The position numbers and the translations under genes are program-made. The notes beneath the pieces are model-generated. The model saw only the letters and a program-made list of their open reading frames with translations, was not told the DNA's origin and did not search any database. A stretch of 20,594 nucleotides of DNA from Pseudomonadota bacterium (GTDB lineage Bacteria; Pseudomonadota; Gammaproteobacteria; Burkholderiales; Burkholderiaceae_C), in the NCBI GenBank assembly GCA_023415035.1, contig JAEZLX010000162.1, positions 1-20,594 on the forward strand, given 5' to 3'. Of the stretch, positions 1 through 7,758 are shown piece after piece (the stretch's first letter is position 1; each line of letters starts with the position of its first letter).

Positions 1-195
1 GATCGAGGTGGATTTGCCGGCGTTCGAGCGGCCGACAAAGGCGATCTCGGGCACCTCCAGCGCGGGCAGGAAGTTGAGCTGCGGCGCAGTCGTGAGAAAG
101 CGCGCCGTATGCAGCCAGGCATGGGCCTGTCTGGGGTCCGGCCTGCCGGAATGGTCGCGGGCAGGCGACGCTGCTGGAGTGTGGTGATTGGTCAT
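1..195 (-). CDS. engB: Ribosome-biogenesis GTPase EngB (YihA/YsxC), N-terminal part only
   Basis: Reading the minus strand from the ATG at 195 gives 65 codons open to the window edge. About 45 variable N-terminal residues lead into [17 protein letters not shown], the strand and G1 (Walker A) loop typical of the EngB/YihA family of TRAFAC GTPases. The family helps the large ribosomal subunit mature in the cytoplasm. The remaining GTPase motifs and most of the protein lie outside the window. The gene diverges from the cytochrome c4 gene, with 96 bp between start codons. The assignment rests on the GRSNAGKST signature, which is specific for EngB among small GTPases, and on the engB-cytochrome c4 neighbourhood I know from betaproteobacteria. 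The start is the only ATG that gives a usual-looking N-terminus. Confidence 0.88.
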   Translation of the reverse strand, partial: MTNHHTPAASPARDHSGRPDPRQAHAWLHTARFLTTAPQLNFLPALEVPEIAFVGRSNAGKSTSI

Positions 196-291
196 TTCGG
201 GGTTTGAGCTGAAGCCCATTGTAAAATCAGGGGGATTTGACCTGAAAACTTCAACTCCAACCCAACCGTCGCACGACCGACGTCAGCCCCG
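196..291. promoter_or_regulatory. Divergent promoter region between engB and cytochrome c4
   Basis: This 96-bp gap must hold the start signals of both genes. On the minus strand TACAAT (218-223) is a good -10 for engB, with a weak -35 TTCAGG (241-246) at 17 bp, giving a leader of roughly 15 nt. On the plus strand TAAAAT (222-227) could be a -10 for the cytochrome gene, but no convincing -35 lies upstream. TTGACC at 237-242 resembles a -35 yet has no matching -10. The two -10 candidates overlap, so the two directions could compete. No clear Shine-Dalgarno sequence precedes the cytochrome ATG. All of this is motif reading by eye. Confidence 0.35.
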
Positions 292-906
292 ATGAAATTG
301 AACGCCTCACTTCTTTGCGCCGCTGCCGTGGCAACCCTGTCGTTCAGCGTCCACGCCCAGACGGCCAAGCCCGATCTGGCCAAGGGGTCGGCACTGTTTG
401 GTCAGGTCTGCGTCGCCTGCCATGCGGCCGACGGCAACTCGACCACGCCGGAAAACCCCAAACTGGCGGGGCAGCATCCGGAGTACCTGGTCAAGCAGTT
501 GCAGGAATTCAAGTCGGGCAAGCGCAGCAACGCCATCATGTCGGGCTTTGCCGCCTCGCTGTCCGACGAGGACATGCGCAACATCGCCTGGTGGCTCGCC
601 GGCCAGACGCCCAAGGGCGGCGCAGCCACCGACAAGGATCTCGTCCGTCTGGGCGAGCGCATTTACCGCGGTGGCATCGCCGACCGCCAGATCGCTGCCT
701 GTGCAGGCTGCCACAGCCCCAATGGCGCGGGCATTCCGGCGCAATACCCGGGCCTGTCCGGCCAGCACGCCAGCTACACCGAGGCGCAGCTCAAGGCGTT
801 CCGGGACGGCACGCGCGCCAACAGCGCCCAGATGGTCGGCGTGGCCGCGAAGATGAACGACCGGGAAATCAAAGCCGTTGCCGACTACATCGCCGGCCTG
901 CGTTGA
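292..906 (+). CDS. Dihaem cytochrome c4, periplasmic
   Basis: The 204-residue protein has a Sec signal peptide: a short basic start, a hydrophobic stretch to about residue 20, and likely cleavage after VHA or HAQ. Two repeated class I cytochrome c domains follow. The haem-binding motifs are CVACH (Cys40, Cys43, His44) and CAGCH (Cys137, Cys140, His141). Met83 (in KRSNAIM) and Met181 (in RANSAQM) are the likely sixth haem ligands. Length and the two-domain layout fit cytochrome c4, which carries electrons in the periplasm, usually from the bc1 complex toward terminal oxidases. The cytochrome maturation genes resB and ccsA lie directly downstream. Hairpins in the 167-bp gap suggest that resB is not simply co-transcribed at the same level. 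Confidence 0.93.
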   Translation: MKLNASLLCAAAVATLSFSVHAQTAKPDLAKGSALFGQVCVACHAADGNSTTPENPKLAGQHPEYLVKQLQEFKSGKRSNAIMSGFAASLSDEDMRNIAWWLAGQTPKGGAATDKDLVRLGERIYRGGIADRQIAACAGCHSPNGAGIPAQYPGLSGQHASYTEAQLKAFRDGTRANSAQMVGVAAKMNDREIKAVADYIAGLR

Positions 907-924
907 GCTTCCCAAAGACCCGTG

Positions 925-950
925 GTGATGGCGGGTCAATAAGCCATCAC
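925..950 (+). other. Stem-loop 1 after cytochrome c4
   Basis: GTGATGGC (925-932) pairs perfectly with GCCATCAC (943-950) around a 10-nt loop. It begins 18 nt after the cytochrome c4 stop codon. It has no T-run, so it is more likely an mRNA 3'-end stabiliser or the first part of a composite structure than a classical terminator. Confidence 0.5.
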
Positions 951-957
951 TGATACA

Positions 958-1004
958 GACCGGCAAAATGCAGGGCGCCGCACAGGCGCATTGAACTGCC
1001 GGTC
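958..1004 (+). other. Stem-loop 2 between cytochrome c4 and resB
   Basis: GACCGGCA (958-965) pairs perfectly with TGCCGGTC (997-1004). Inside it AATGC (967-971) pairs with GCATT (988-992), and the apical part is GC-rich. No T-run follows. The second of three consecutive hairpins in this gap. Confidence 0.5.
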
Positions 1005-1017
1005 GAACCTTCAGTCA

Positions 1018-1057
1018 AAACAGGGCGCGTTCTGGCATTTCCAGAGGCGCCCTGTTT
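1018..1057 (+). terminator. Terminator-like hairpin just before resB
   Basis: AAACAGGGCGC (1018-1028) pairs with GCGCCCTGTTT (1047-1057), giving an 11-bp stem including terminal A-T pairs. An inner TCTGG (1031-1035)/CCAGA (1041-1045) stem closes a 5-nt CATTT loop. The T-run is only three bases and forms part of the stem, so termination may be partial. The structure ends 16 nt before the resB ATG. Confidence 0.6.
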
Positions 1058-1073
1058 GCCATCCAGCTCCATC

Positions 1074-3209
1074 ATGACCGTATTTTCCCCAGGCCTTGCC
1101 TCACGCAGCGGAAGCGACCGCTGGCGGGACATCAACGAACTGCTGTCGTCGATGCGTTTTGCCATCGCGCTACTCACCGTGATCTGCATCGCCTCGGTGG
1201 TGGGGACCGTGGTCAAGCAGCACGAGCCGCTGAACAATTACGTCAACCAGTTCGGCCCGTTCTGGGCCGAGGTGTTCGCCAAGCTCAATCTCTACGCGGT
1301 CTACAGCGCCTGGTGGTTCCTTCTGATCCTGGCGTTTCTGGTGGTCAGCACCAGTCTGTGCATTGCCCGCAACACACCCAAGATCCTGGCCGACCTCAAG
1401 GCCTACAAGGAAAACATCCGCGAACAGAGCTTCAGGGCGTTTCACCACCACACCGAGACCGAGCTGCCCGAGGCGCCGGAAGCTGCGGCCAACCGTGTCG
1501 GGCAGGCACTGCTGGGGGCAGGCTGGAAGGTGCGTCTGCAATCGCGCGACACGCCGCAGGGAGAGGGCTGGATGGTGGCGGCCAAGAAGGGCGCGGCCAA
1601 CAAGATCGGCTACCTGGCCGCGCACGGCGCCATCGTTCTCATCTGCATCGGGGGGCTGCTTGATGGCGACCTGTTCGTGCGCGCGCAGATGTGGTTCAAC
1701 GGCAAGGAAGCCTTCCTCGGTGGCGGCATGATCGCCGACGTGCCCGCGAAGCACCGCCTGTCACCGGCCAACCCGACTTTCCGTGGCAATCTGCTGGTCA
1801 CCGAAGGCACCTCGTCCGGCACCGCCATCCTGCCGCAGCCGCAGGGGGTGATGCTGCAGGACCTCCCGTTCTCGGTCGAGCTGAAGAAGTTCATCGTCGA
1901 GTACTACGACACGGGCATGCCCAAGCTGTTTGCCAGCGACATCGTGATCCACGACCACGAAACCGGCGAAAAGAAGGAAGCGCGCGTCGAGGTGAACCAC
2001 CCGGCGCAGCACCGAGGGATCAACATCTACCAGTCCAGCTTTGACGACGGCGGCTCGCGCGTGCGCCTGAAGGCGGTGCCCATCAACGCGCCAACACGGC
2101 CGTTCGAGGTGAGCGGCACCATTGGTTCGTCGACGGCGCTGACCAATGGCGACAGCCGCATGACACTGGAGTTCACCGGCCTGCGCGTCATCAACGTCGA
2201 GAATTTCTCGGGCCAGGACGATGGCGCCGTGGACGTGCGCAAGGTCGACCTGCGCGAGGCGATTGAAAGCCGCCTGGGCTCGGGCCACAAGACGGCCGGC
2301 GAGAAGACCCTGCGCAACGTCGGCCCCAGCATCAGCTACAAGCTGCGCGACGAGTCCGGCCAGGCGGTCGAGTACCACAACTACATGCTGCCTGTCGAGC
2401 TGGATGGCGCGCGCGTCTTTCTGCTGGGCATGCGCGAAGCGCCGTCCGAGCCTTTCCGGTATCTGCGCGTGCCGGCTGACGAGCAGGACAGCCTGGAGGG
2501 GTTCATCCGCCTGCGTGCCGCGCTGGCCGATCCCGCCATGCGCGCCGAGGCAGTCCGCCGTTATGCCGAGGGTGCCGTAGAGGACCAGCGCCCCGACCTC
2601 GCCGACGCGCTTGCCATGTCCGCGACGCGCGCGCTGAACCTGTTTGCCGGCGCAGAGCAGGCTCCAGTGCCACCTGGAGCACCCGAGGGACTGCCGCCGG
2701 CCAAGGGTGGCCTGCCTGCCGTGTCCTCGTTCCTCGAGGTCAATGTGCCCGAGGCGGAGCGCGAGAAGGCCGGCACGGTGCTGGTGCGCATCCTCAACGG
2801 CACGCTCTTCGAACTGATGCAGCTGGCCCGCGAGCGGGCGGGCCTGGCCCCCATGGCGCTGGATGAGAACGCGCAACAGCACATGGCGCTGATGGTGATG
2901 GCGTTGAGCGACAGCTTCTTCTATCCCGCGCCCATGGCTTTCGAGCTGGTCGATTTCGACCACGTGCAGGCCAGCGTGTTCCAGGTCGCGCGTGCGCCGG
3001 GGCAGAACATCGTCTATCTGGGCTGCGTCTTGCTGATCGTGGGCGTTTTTGCCATGCTCTACGTGCGCGAGCGCCGCGTATGGGTCTGGCTCAGGCCGAA
3101 CGGCCAGGGTGCGCATGCCTCGATGGCCCTGTCCAGCAACCGCAAGACGTTGGACGCGGACAAGGAATTCGGATTGTTGAAGACCCAATTGTTGAAGGTG
3201 CAGGAATGA
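1074..3209 (+). CDS. resB: Cytochrome c biogenesis protein ResB (Ccs1/CcsB), System II
   Basis: This 711-residue membrane protein is the ResB half of the System II haem exporter/cytochrome c synthase. Visible features are the N-terminal ELLSSMRFAIALL membrane segment, a second segment around residues 79-99 (WWFLLILAFLVVSTSLC), a third near 180-200 after KIGYLAAHGAI, and a large periplasmic domain of some 430 residues. A last membrane segment (NIVYLGCVLLIVGVFAMLY) precedes a short cytoplasmic tail. Residues such as HHH in the first loop and NHPAQHRGINIYQSSFDD fit the family. I chose the ATG at 1074; a TTG at 1056 would add six residues but falls inside the terminator-like stem. The stop overlaps the ccsA start (ATGA), so the two subunits are probably made together by coupled translation. 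Confidence 0.93.
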   Translation: MTVFSPGLASRSGSDRWRDINELLSSMRFAIALLTVICIASVVGTVVKQHEPLNNYVNQFGPFWAEVFAKLNLYAVYSAWWFLLILAFLVVSTSLCIARNTPKILADLKAYKENIREQSFRAFHHHTETELPEAPEAAANRVGQALLGAGWKVRLQSRDTPQGEGWMVAAKKGAANKIGYLAAHGAIVLICIGGLLDGDLFVRAQMWFNGKEAFLGGGMIADVPAKHRLSPANPTFRGNLLVTEGTSSGTAILPQPQGVMLQDLPFSVELKKFIVEYYDTGMPKLFASDIVIHDHETGEKKEARVEVNHPAQHRGINIYQSSFDDGGSRVRLKAVPINAPTRPFEVSGTIGSSTALTNGDSRMTLEFTGLRVINVENFSGQDDGAVDVRKVDLREAIESRLGSGHKTAGEKTLRNVGPSISYKLRDESGQAVEYHNYMLPVELDGARVFLLGMREAPSEPFRYLRVPADEQDSLEGFIRLRAALADPAMRAEAVRRYAEGAVEDQRPDLADALAMSATRALNLFAGAEQAPVPPGAPEGLPPAKGGLPAVSSFLEVNVPEAEREKAGTVLVRILNGTLFELMQLARERAGLAPMALDENAQQHMALMVMALSDSFFYPAPMAFELVDFDHVQASVFQVARAPGQNIVYLGCVLLIVGVFAMLYVRERRVWVWLRPNGQGAHASMALSSNRKTLDADKEFGLLKTQLLKVQE

Positions 3210-4567
3210 ACACCGCCACGCGGACCATCGATCTCAAGCGCAGCAGCGACGGGCAGGGCATGCAGCCCGGCTATTTCGCGCGCCGCAATGTCTGGGACTG
3301 GCTGTTTGCCGCGCTGGTGCTGGCCGGCTCAGCATGGGCGTTCATGCACTACCGCCACGCCATGGACATCTACGAGAAGTGGATTCTGGCAGGAGCCGTC
3401 CCGACGCTGGTCTGGCTGGGCTGGTTCTGGCGGCCCATGCGCAACCTGATGGTGGTGGTCGCCGCCCTGTCTCTGCTGGCGATCCAGCTCTACCAAGGAC
3501 CATCGGGTGAATCCGATCTGGCGCGGGCCGACCAGGTCTTCCTGCTCAAATACTTCATCTCCAGCCAGTCGGCCATCCTGTGGATGAGCATGCTGGTGTT
3601 CATGAGCACCATCTTCTACTGGATGGGCATGCTGACCCGGGGCGGGGCCACCTTCGAGGTTCTGGGCTCCCGCCTGGCGTGGACCGCGGTGACGCTGGCC
3701 CTGGTCGGTTCCATGGTGCGCTGGTTCGAGAGCCACCAGATCGGGCCGGACATCGGCCACATCCCGGTGAGCAACCTGTACGAGGTGTTCGTCCTTTTCT
3801 GCTGGATGACCATGGCGTTCTACCTCTACTATGAAGACCAGTACCGTACGCGCACCATGGGTGCGTTCGTGATGCTGGTGGTCAGCGCCGCGGTCGGTTT
3901 CCTGCTCTGGTACACCGTGGTGCGCGAGGCTCACCAGATCCAGCCGCTCGTGCCCGCGCTCAAGAGCTGGTGGATGAAGCTGCACGTGCCGGCCAACTTC
4001 ATCGGCTATGGCACCTTCGCGCTGGCGGCCATGCTGGCGTTTGCCTACCTGATCAAGCAAAGCGCCGGCGAAACGCGCTGGTGGCGCCTGGCGCCGCTGT
4101 GGGTGCTGGGCATCGTGCTGTGCCTGGAGCCGGTCGTGTTCCGCCAGGGATCGCTCGACAAGGGCTCAAGCTACTGGTTCGTGTACTTCGGTGTTTCGGC
4201 GCTGATCGTCGGCGGCATCCTGGCGGCGCGCCGCCGCATCGCGGAGCGGCTGCCGGAGTTCACCGTGCTGGACGACGTGATGTACAAGGCCATTGCGGTG
4301 GGATTCGCGTTCTTCACCATCGCCACGGTGCTGGGGGCCTTCTGGGCCGCCGAGGCCTGGGGTGGCTACTGGAGCTGGGACCCGAAGGAAACCTGGGCCC
4401 TGATTGTCTGGCTCAACTACGCCGCCTGGCTGCACATGCGCCTGATGAAAGGGCTGCGCGGGACGGTGGCCGCCTGGTGGGCGCTGGTGGGGTTGGCCGT
4501 GACCACGTTCGCCTTCCTCGGCGTCAACATGTTCTTGTCGGGTCTGCACAGCTACGGCGAGCTGTAA
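3206..4567 (+). CDS. ccsA: Cytochrome c biogenesis protein CcsA (ResC), System II
   Basis: CcsA is the haem-handling partner of ResB and presents haem to apocytochromes at the periplasmic face. The 453-residue protein is highly hydrophobic. It carries the tryptophan-rich WWD signature WGGYWSWDPKETW near residues 386-397, and the conserved histidines His260 (MKLHVPANF) and His448 (SGLHSYG) expected as haem ligands. The ATG at 3206 overlaps the resB stop and is preceded by AAGGTGCAGGA, a good ribosome-binding site; an upstream in-frame start inside resB is not credible. A stretch at about 292-345, with an extra hydrophobic pair before the WWD region, looks inserted relative to the shorter CcsA proteins I remember. 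Function is secure; the insertion needs an alignment. Confidence 0.93.
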   Translation: MNTATRTIDLKRSSDGQGMQPGYFARRNVWDWLFAALVLAGSAWAFMHYRHAMDIYEKWILAGAVPTLVWLGWFWRPMRNLMVVVAALSLLAIQLYQGPSGESDLARADQVFLLKYFISSQSAILWMSMLVFMSTIFYWMGMLTRGGATFEVLGSRLAWTAVTLALVGSMVRWFESHQIGPDIGHIPVSNLYEVFVLFCWMTMAFYLYYEDQYRTRTMGAFVMLVVSAAVGFLLWYTVVREAHQIQPLVPALKSWWMKLHVPANFIGYGTFALAAMLAFAYLIKQSAGETRWWRLAPLWVLGIVLCLEPVVFRQGSLDKGSSYWFVYFGVSALIVGGILAARRRIAERLPEFTVLDDVMYKAIAVGFAFFTIATVLGAFWAAEAWGGYWSWDPKETWALIVWLNYAAWLHMRLMKGLRGTVAAWWALVGLAVTTFAFLGVNMFLSGLHSYGEL

Positions 4568-4576
4568 GGACCATTT

Positions 4577-4595
4577 CCGCCAGGACTGGCGGTTT
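4577..4595 (+). terminator. Small hairpin with T-run between ccsA and msrP
   Basis: CCGCCA (4577-4582) pairs with TGGCGG (4587-4592) around a GGAC loop, followed by TTT. The stem is only 6 bp but fully GC-rich at its base. It lies between the ccsA stop and the CCGGGAG ribosome-binding site of msrP, so it may reduce read-through or set the relative expression of the two modules. Confidence 0.4.
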
Positions 4596-4609
4596 CCGGG
4601 AGCACTGCC

Positions 4610-5599
4610 ATGATCATTCGCAGCGGTGACGACGGTTTCCTGCATCCTCGCTCCAGCGAGATCACGCCCCGGGAGGTCTATCTGGGGCGCCGCGAGTGGA
4701 TGCGACGCATGGCCCTCGGGGCGGGGGGGCTGATGGGAGGCGGCTGGTGGGCACGCGACGCGGCGGGCAGTACCTCCTCCTCCGCCACGCTCCAGGCGCG
4801 GCCTTCCGGCGTGCCGGGCGCGCGCACGTTGGACAAGCCCACGGCGTTCAAGGACGCCACCGGGTACAACAACTTCTACGAATTCGGGCTGGACAAGGAC
4901 GACCCCGCAGCGCGCGCCGGCCGGATGAAAACCCGCCCCTGGACCCTGCGCGTGGAGGGGCTGGTGCACAAGCCCCGTACCTTCGACATTGACGACCTGC
5001 TCAAACTGTCCGCCCTGGAAGAGCGCATCTACCGGCTGCGCTGCGTCGAGGGCTGGTCGATGGTGATCCCCTGGATCGGTTATTCGCTGGCGCACCTGCT
5101 GCGCCAGGTGGAGCCCATGGGCAGTGCGCGCTACGTGGCCTTCGAAACCCTGGCCGATCGCGAGTCGATGCCCGGCCTGCGTTCCAGCGTGCTGCTGTGG
5201 CCCTACGTGGAAGGCCTGCGCCTGGACGAGGCCCAGCATCCGCTGACCCTGCTGACGCTGGGCATGTACGGGCAGGTGCTGCCCAACCAGAACGGTGCGC
5301 CTGTCCGGCTGATGGTGCCGTGGAAGTACGGCTTCAAGAGCGGCAAGTCGCTGGTGAGTATCCGCCTGGTCGAGAAGCAGCCGGTGACCTCGTGGAATGC
5401 GGTAGCGCCGCACGAGTACGGCTTCTACGCCAACGTGAACCCCGACGTGCCCCATCCGCGCTGGAGCCAGGCTACCGAGCGGCGCATCGGCGAAGGCGGC
5501 GGCCTGCTGGCACCGCGACGCAAGACCCTGCTGTTCAACGGCTACGCGGAACAGGTGGGGCAGCTGTACGCCGGGCTGGATCTGCGGACCCACTACTGA
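4610..5599 (+). CDS. msrP: Protein-methionine-sulfoxide reductase catalytic subunit MsrP (YedY)
   Basis: MsrP is a periplasmic molybdopterin enzyme that reduces methionine sulfoxide in oxidised envelope proteins. The 329-residue protein starts with the family's N-terminus ([16 protein letters not shown]) and a twin-arginine signal built on GRREWMRRM (residues 26-34), as expected for export of a folded cofactor protein. The sulfite-oxidase-like fold shows [19 protein letters not shown], in which Cys145 is the likely molybdenum ligand, and [12 protein letters not shown] later on. The ATG at 4610 has a CCGGGAG ribosome-binding site 8 nt upstream. The stop codon overlaps the start of msrQ (TGATG), so catalytic and membrane subunits are probably translationally coupled. 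Confidence 0.94.
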   Translation: MIIRSGDDGFLHPRSSEITPREVYLGRREWMRRMALGAGGLMGGGWWARDAAGSTSSSATLQARPSGVPGARTLDKPTAFKDATGYNNFYEFGLDKDDPAARAGRMKTRPWTLRVEGLVHKPRTFDIDDLLKLSALEERIYRLRCVEGWSMVIPWIGYSLAHLLRQVEPMGSARYVAFETLADRESMPGLRSSVLLWPYVEGLRLDEAQHPLTLLTLGMYGQVLPNQNGAPVRLMVPWKYGFKSGKSLVSIRLVEKQPVTSWNAVAPHEYGFYANVNPDVPHPRWSQATERRIGEGGGLLAPRRKTLLFNGYAEQVGQLYAGLDLRTHY

Positions 5600-6201
5600 T
5601 GGGCTGGCTCAAGCCTGGCGTGTTCGTGCTGGGCCTGCTGCCACTGGCCTGGCTGGTGCAGGGTGTCGTGGGCGATACGCTGGGCGCCAACCCAGCCGAG
5701 GCGCTGATCCGCTCGCTGGGGGATTGGGCGCTGCGCTTTCTTGTGCTGGTGCTCGCGGTGACACCTGGCCGGGTCATGTCGGGTTGGCCCTGGCTGGCGC
5801 GGATACGCCGGATGCTGGGCCTGTACGTGTTCTTCTACGCGACCCTGCACTGGCTCGCCTATGCCTGGCTGGACATGGGGCTGAACCTGGCGGCCCTGCT
5901 GGATGATGTCGTGAAACGCCCGTTCATCCTGGTGGGCACACTGAGCTGGCTCATTCTGCTGGCGCTGGCAGCAACCTCTTTCGACCGCGCCGTGCGCGTT
6001 CTCGGCGGGCGGCGCTGGCGCAACCTGCATCGCGCGGTGTATGCGGTGGCCGTCTTGGCCATACTGCATTTCTGGTGGATGCGGGCTGGCAAGCGCGATT
6101 TCGCCGAGGTGGCCGTCTACGCCACCCTTCTGGCGGGCTTGCTGGCCTGGCGCCTGTGGCACCGGTGGCGCCTGCGCCAGCAGGCGCGCGAGCAGGCCTG
6201 A
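5599..6201 (+). CDS. msrQ: MsrQ (YedZ), haem-binding membrane subunit of the MsrPQ system
   Basis: MsrQ takes electrons from the respiratory chain or a flavin partner and passes them to MsrP. The 200-residue protein has five to six hydrophobic segments and belongs to the ferric-reductase-like transmembrane family. Likely haem-b ligand histidines are in TLHWLAY, NLHRAVYA and ILHFWW, an arrangement seen in YedZ proteins. The N-terminal half holds VTPGRVMSGWPWLARIRRMLGLY, a typical family stretch. The ATG at 5599 uses the last base of the msrP stop codon. A longer ORF in the same frame begins inside msrP and has no credible homologous N-terminus. The gene ends exactly where the convergent lysA ends, leaving no space for a separate terminator. 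Confidence 0.93.
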   Translation: MGWLKPGVFVLGLLPLAWLVQGVVGDTLGANPAEALIRSLGDWALRFLVLVLAVTPGRVMSGWPWLARIRRMLGLYVFFYATLHWLAYAWLDMGLNLAALLDDVVKRPFILVGTLSWLILLALAATSFDRAVRVLGGRRWRNLHRAVYAVAVLAILHFWWMRAGKRDFAEVAVYATLLAGLLAWRLWHRWRLRQQAREQA

Positions 6202-7473
6202 TCAGGGCAGCAGCTGTTCCTGACGGAACAGGTCCGCTGACGACTCGCGCCGGCGGATCAGCGTGGCCTGCGTGCCGTCGACCAGCACTTCGGCCGCACG
6301 CCCGCGGGTGTTGTAGTTGCTCGCCATGCTCATGCAGTAGGCGCCGGCGGACAGCACGGCCAGCAGATCGCCGGGCTGGGCGGCCAGTTCACGGTCGCGT
6401 CCGAGCCAGTCGCCGCTTTCGCAGACCGGTCCGACCACGTCCCAGGTCTTTGCTGGCTGGTCGCTGTGCCCGGTCACCGGCACGATGCGGTGGTAGGCCT
6501 CGTACATCGCCGGCCGCGGCAGGTCGTTCATGGCCGCATCGACGATCAGGAAATTCTTGTGCTCGCCGGGCTTCAGGTACAGTACCTCGGTCAGGCAGAC
6601 GCCGGCATTGCCCACCAGGGAGCGGCCCGGCTCGATGCAGATCTTGCGATGGCCGTGTCCACGCGCATCCAGACGCGCCAGCAGCTGCTGCCACAGGGTG
6701 TCGGCCGTCGGCGGCGTGTCGCCGGCATAGTCGATGCCCAGGCCGCCACCGAAGTCGATGTGTCCGATCGGCACGCCCGCTGCCTCGATGGCCTCGACCA
6801 GATCGAGCACGCGGTCCATCGCGTCAAGGTAGGGGCCGGTATCCGTGATCTGCGAGCCGATATGGCAGTCGATGCCGACAACCGACAACCCCTTGCAGGC
6901 GGCAGCGTGGCGGTACACGTCGACGACGCGCTCATGGGCGATGCCGAACTTGTTGTCGCGCAGGCCGGTGGAAATGTAGGGGTGCGTGCCGGCATCGACG
7001 TTCGGATTGACGCGAATGCTGACCGGGGCGCGCACGCCCATGTCGCGCGCCACGGCATCCAGCACGTCCAGCTCGGCTTCGCTCTCGACGTTGAAACATC
7101 CGATGCCGGCTTCCAGCGCCTTGCGCATCTCGGCACGGGTCTTGCCGACGCCGGAGAAAATGATCCTGGAAGGTTCGCAGCCCGCGGCCAATGCACGGTC
7201 GAGCTCGCCCGCCGAGACGATGTCGACGCCACAGCCGGCTCGCACGAGTGTCTGCACGACGGCGAGGCTGGAATTGGCCTTCATCGCGTAGCAGATCAGG
7301 TGCGGTCTGCCGGCCAGTCCGCGCTGGTAGGCTGCCAGCGCATCCAGCATGGCGGCTTTGCTGTAGGCAAACAGCGGCGTGCCGTGTTCGCGCGCCAGCG
7401 ATGCCAGTGGCACGTCTTCGAGCAGAAGCTGGCCGTCCTGGCGATTCAGGTAAGGGGGAAGTGGGGTATCCAT
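6202..7473 (-). CDS. lysA: Diaminopimelate decarboxylase
   Basis: LysA makes L-lysine by decarboxylating meso-2,6-diaminopimelate, the last step of the lysine pathway, in the cytoplasm. The 423-residue protein is a fold-type III PLP enzyme. Lys65 in ICYAMKANSS is the Schiff-base lysine. HIDFGGGLGIDY (from residue 238) and EPGRSLVGNAG (from 281) bind the cofactor phosphate. Cys351 in CESGDWLGRD is the active-site cysteine contributed across the dimer, and AYCMSMASNYN is conserved near the end. It lies 42 nt downstream of lptM on the same strand, so it is probably in an lptM-lysA operon. A terminator-like hairpin ends just before its ATG, and I see no Shine-Dalgarno sequence there. Confidence 0.96.
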   Translation of the reverse strand: MDTPLPPYLNRQDGQLLLEDVPLASLAREHGTPLFAYSKAAMLDALAAYQRGLAGRPHLICYAMKANSSLAVVQTLVRAGCGVDIVSAGELDRALAAGCEPSRIIFSGVGKTRAEMRKALEAGIGCFNVESEAELDVLDAVARDMGVRAPVSIRVNPNVDAGTHPYISTGLRDNKFGIAHERVVDVYRHAAACKGLSVVGIDCHIGSQITDTGPYLDAMDRVLDLVEAIEAAGVPIGHIDFGGGLGIDYAGDTPPTADTLWQQLLARLDARGHGHRKICIEPGRSLVGNAGVCLTEVLYLKPGEHKNFLIVDAAMNDLPRPAMYEAYHRIVPVTGHSDQPAKTWDVVGPVCESGDWLGRDRELAAQPGDLLAVLSAGAYCMSMASNYNTRGRAAEVLVDGTQATLIRRRESSADLFRQEQLLP

Positions 7474-7497
7474 GGAAAAGCAGGCGGCTGCGCCTGC
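7474..7497 (-). terminator. Terminator- or attenuator-like hairpin immediately upstream of lysA
   Basis: Read on the minus strand, GCAGGCG pairs with CGCCTGC around a CAGC loop (7480-7497 on the plus strand). TTTTCC follows, and then comes the lysA ATG. The stem is 7 bp and nearly all GC, followed by four T residues. It could terminate part of the transcripts from lptM, or its 3' arm could hide the ribosome entry site of lysA. I see no lysine-riboswitch-sized structure; the gap is only 42 nt. Confidence 0.5.
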
Positions 7498-7515
7498 CCG
7501 TCTTTTGTCTGGGAA

Positions 7516-7746
7516 CTATTCGGCCGCTGACGTGCTCGGGCCGGTGCCATTGTCCATCGGGTCGGTGACGACCTCGGGCGGCACCTCCTTCACGCGGGCG
7601 GGTTTTTCCGTCTGGCCGGGCGCTGGCAGGTACAGGGGGCCCTTCTGACCGCATCCGGTCAGCAGCAACCCGGCCAACGTCATGGCGGTTGCCAGCAGGG
7701 CAACAGGACGGCGCTGGTGCGCGCCTAGAATTTCGGGCGTACTCAT
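7516..7746 (-). CDS. lptM: LptM-like (YifL) small outer-membrane lipoprotein
   Basis: The 76-residue protein begins with a lipoprotein signal peptide ending in the lipobox LLTG-Cys32. The mature protein starts [10 protein letters not shown], the hallmark of the YifL/LptM family. In E. coli LptM binds the LptD-LptE translocon and helps its oxidative maturation for LPS export. The rest of the protein is proline-rich and acidic and probably unstructured. I chose the ATG at 7746; a longer reading runs antisense into cyaY and is not credible. The gene is upstream of lysA on the same strand and divergent from cyaY, a neighbourhood shared with many proteobacteria. Confidence 0.88.
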   Translation of the reverse strand: MSTPEILGAHQRRPVALLATAMTLAGLLLTGCGQKGPLYLPAPGQTEKPARVKEVPPEVVTDPMDNGTGPSTSAAE

Positions 7747-7758
7747 AGAAGACTCATT
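7726..7758 (+). promoter_or_regulatory. Crowded start region between lptM and cyaY, with a candidate cyaY -10
   Basis: Only 12 bp separate the two start codons, so each promoter must lie at least partly in the opposite gene. TAGAAT at 7726-7731 is a plausible -10 for cyaY, but I see no good -35 at 16-18 bp. TCATA (7743-7747) and TATGA (7758-7762) form a small inverted repeat spanning both start codons. AGAAG at 7747-7751 may serve as a weak ribosome-binding site for cyaY. Confidence 0.3.

Noticed and set aside
1056..1073. TTG start at 1056 for resB
   Set aside because: It lies in the terminator-like stem, has no ribosome-binding site, and the ATG at 1074 gives a family-like N-terminus.
3080..3205. 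Upstream in-frame extension of ccsA from 3080
   Set aside because: It would overlap 126 bp of resB and adds a proline- and glutamine-rich stretch unlike CcsA; the ATG at 3206 has a good ribosome-binding site and the typical ATGA overlap.
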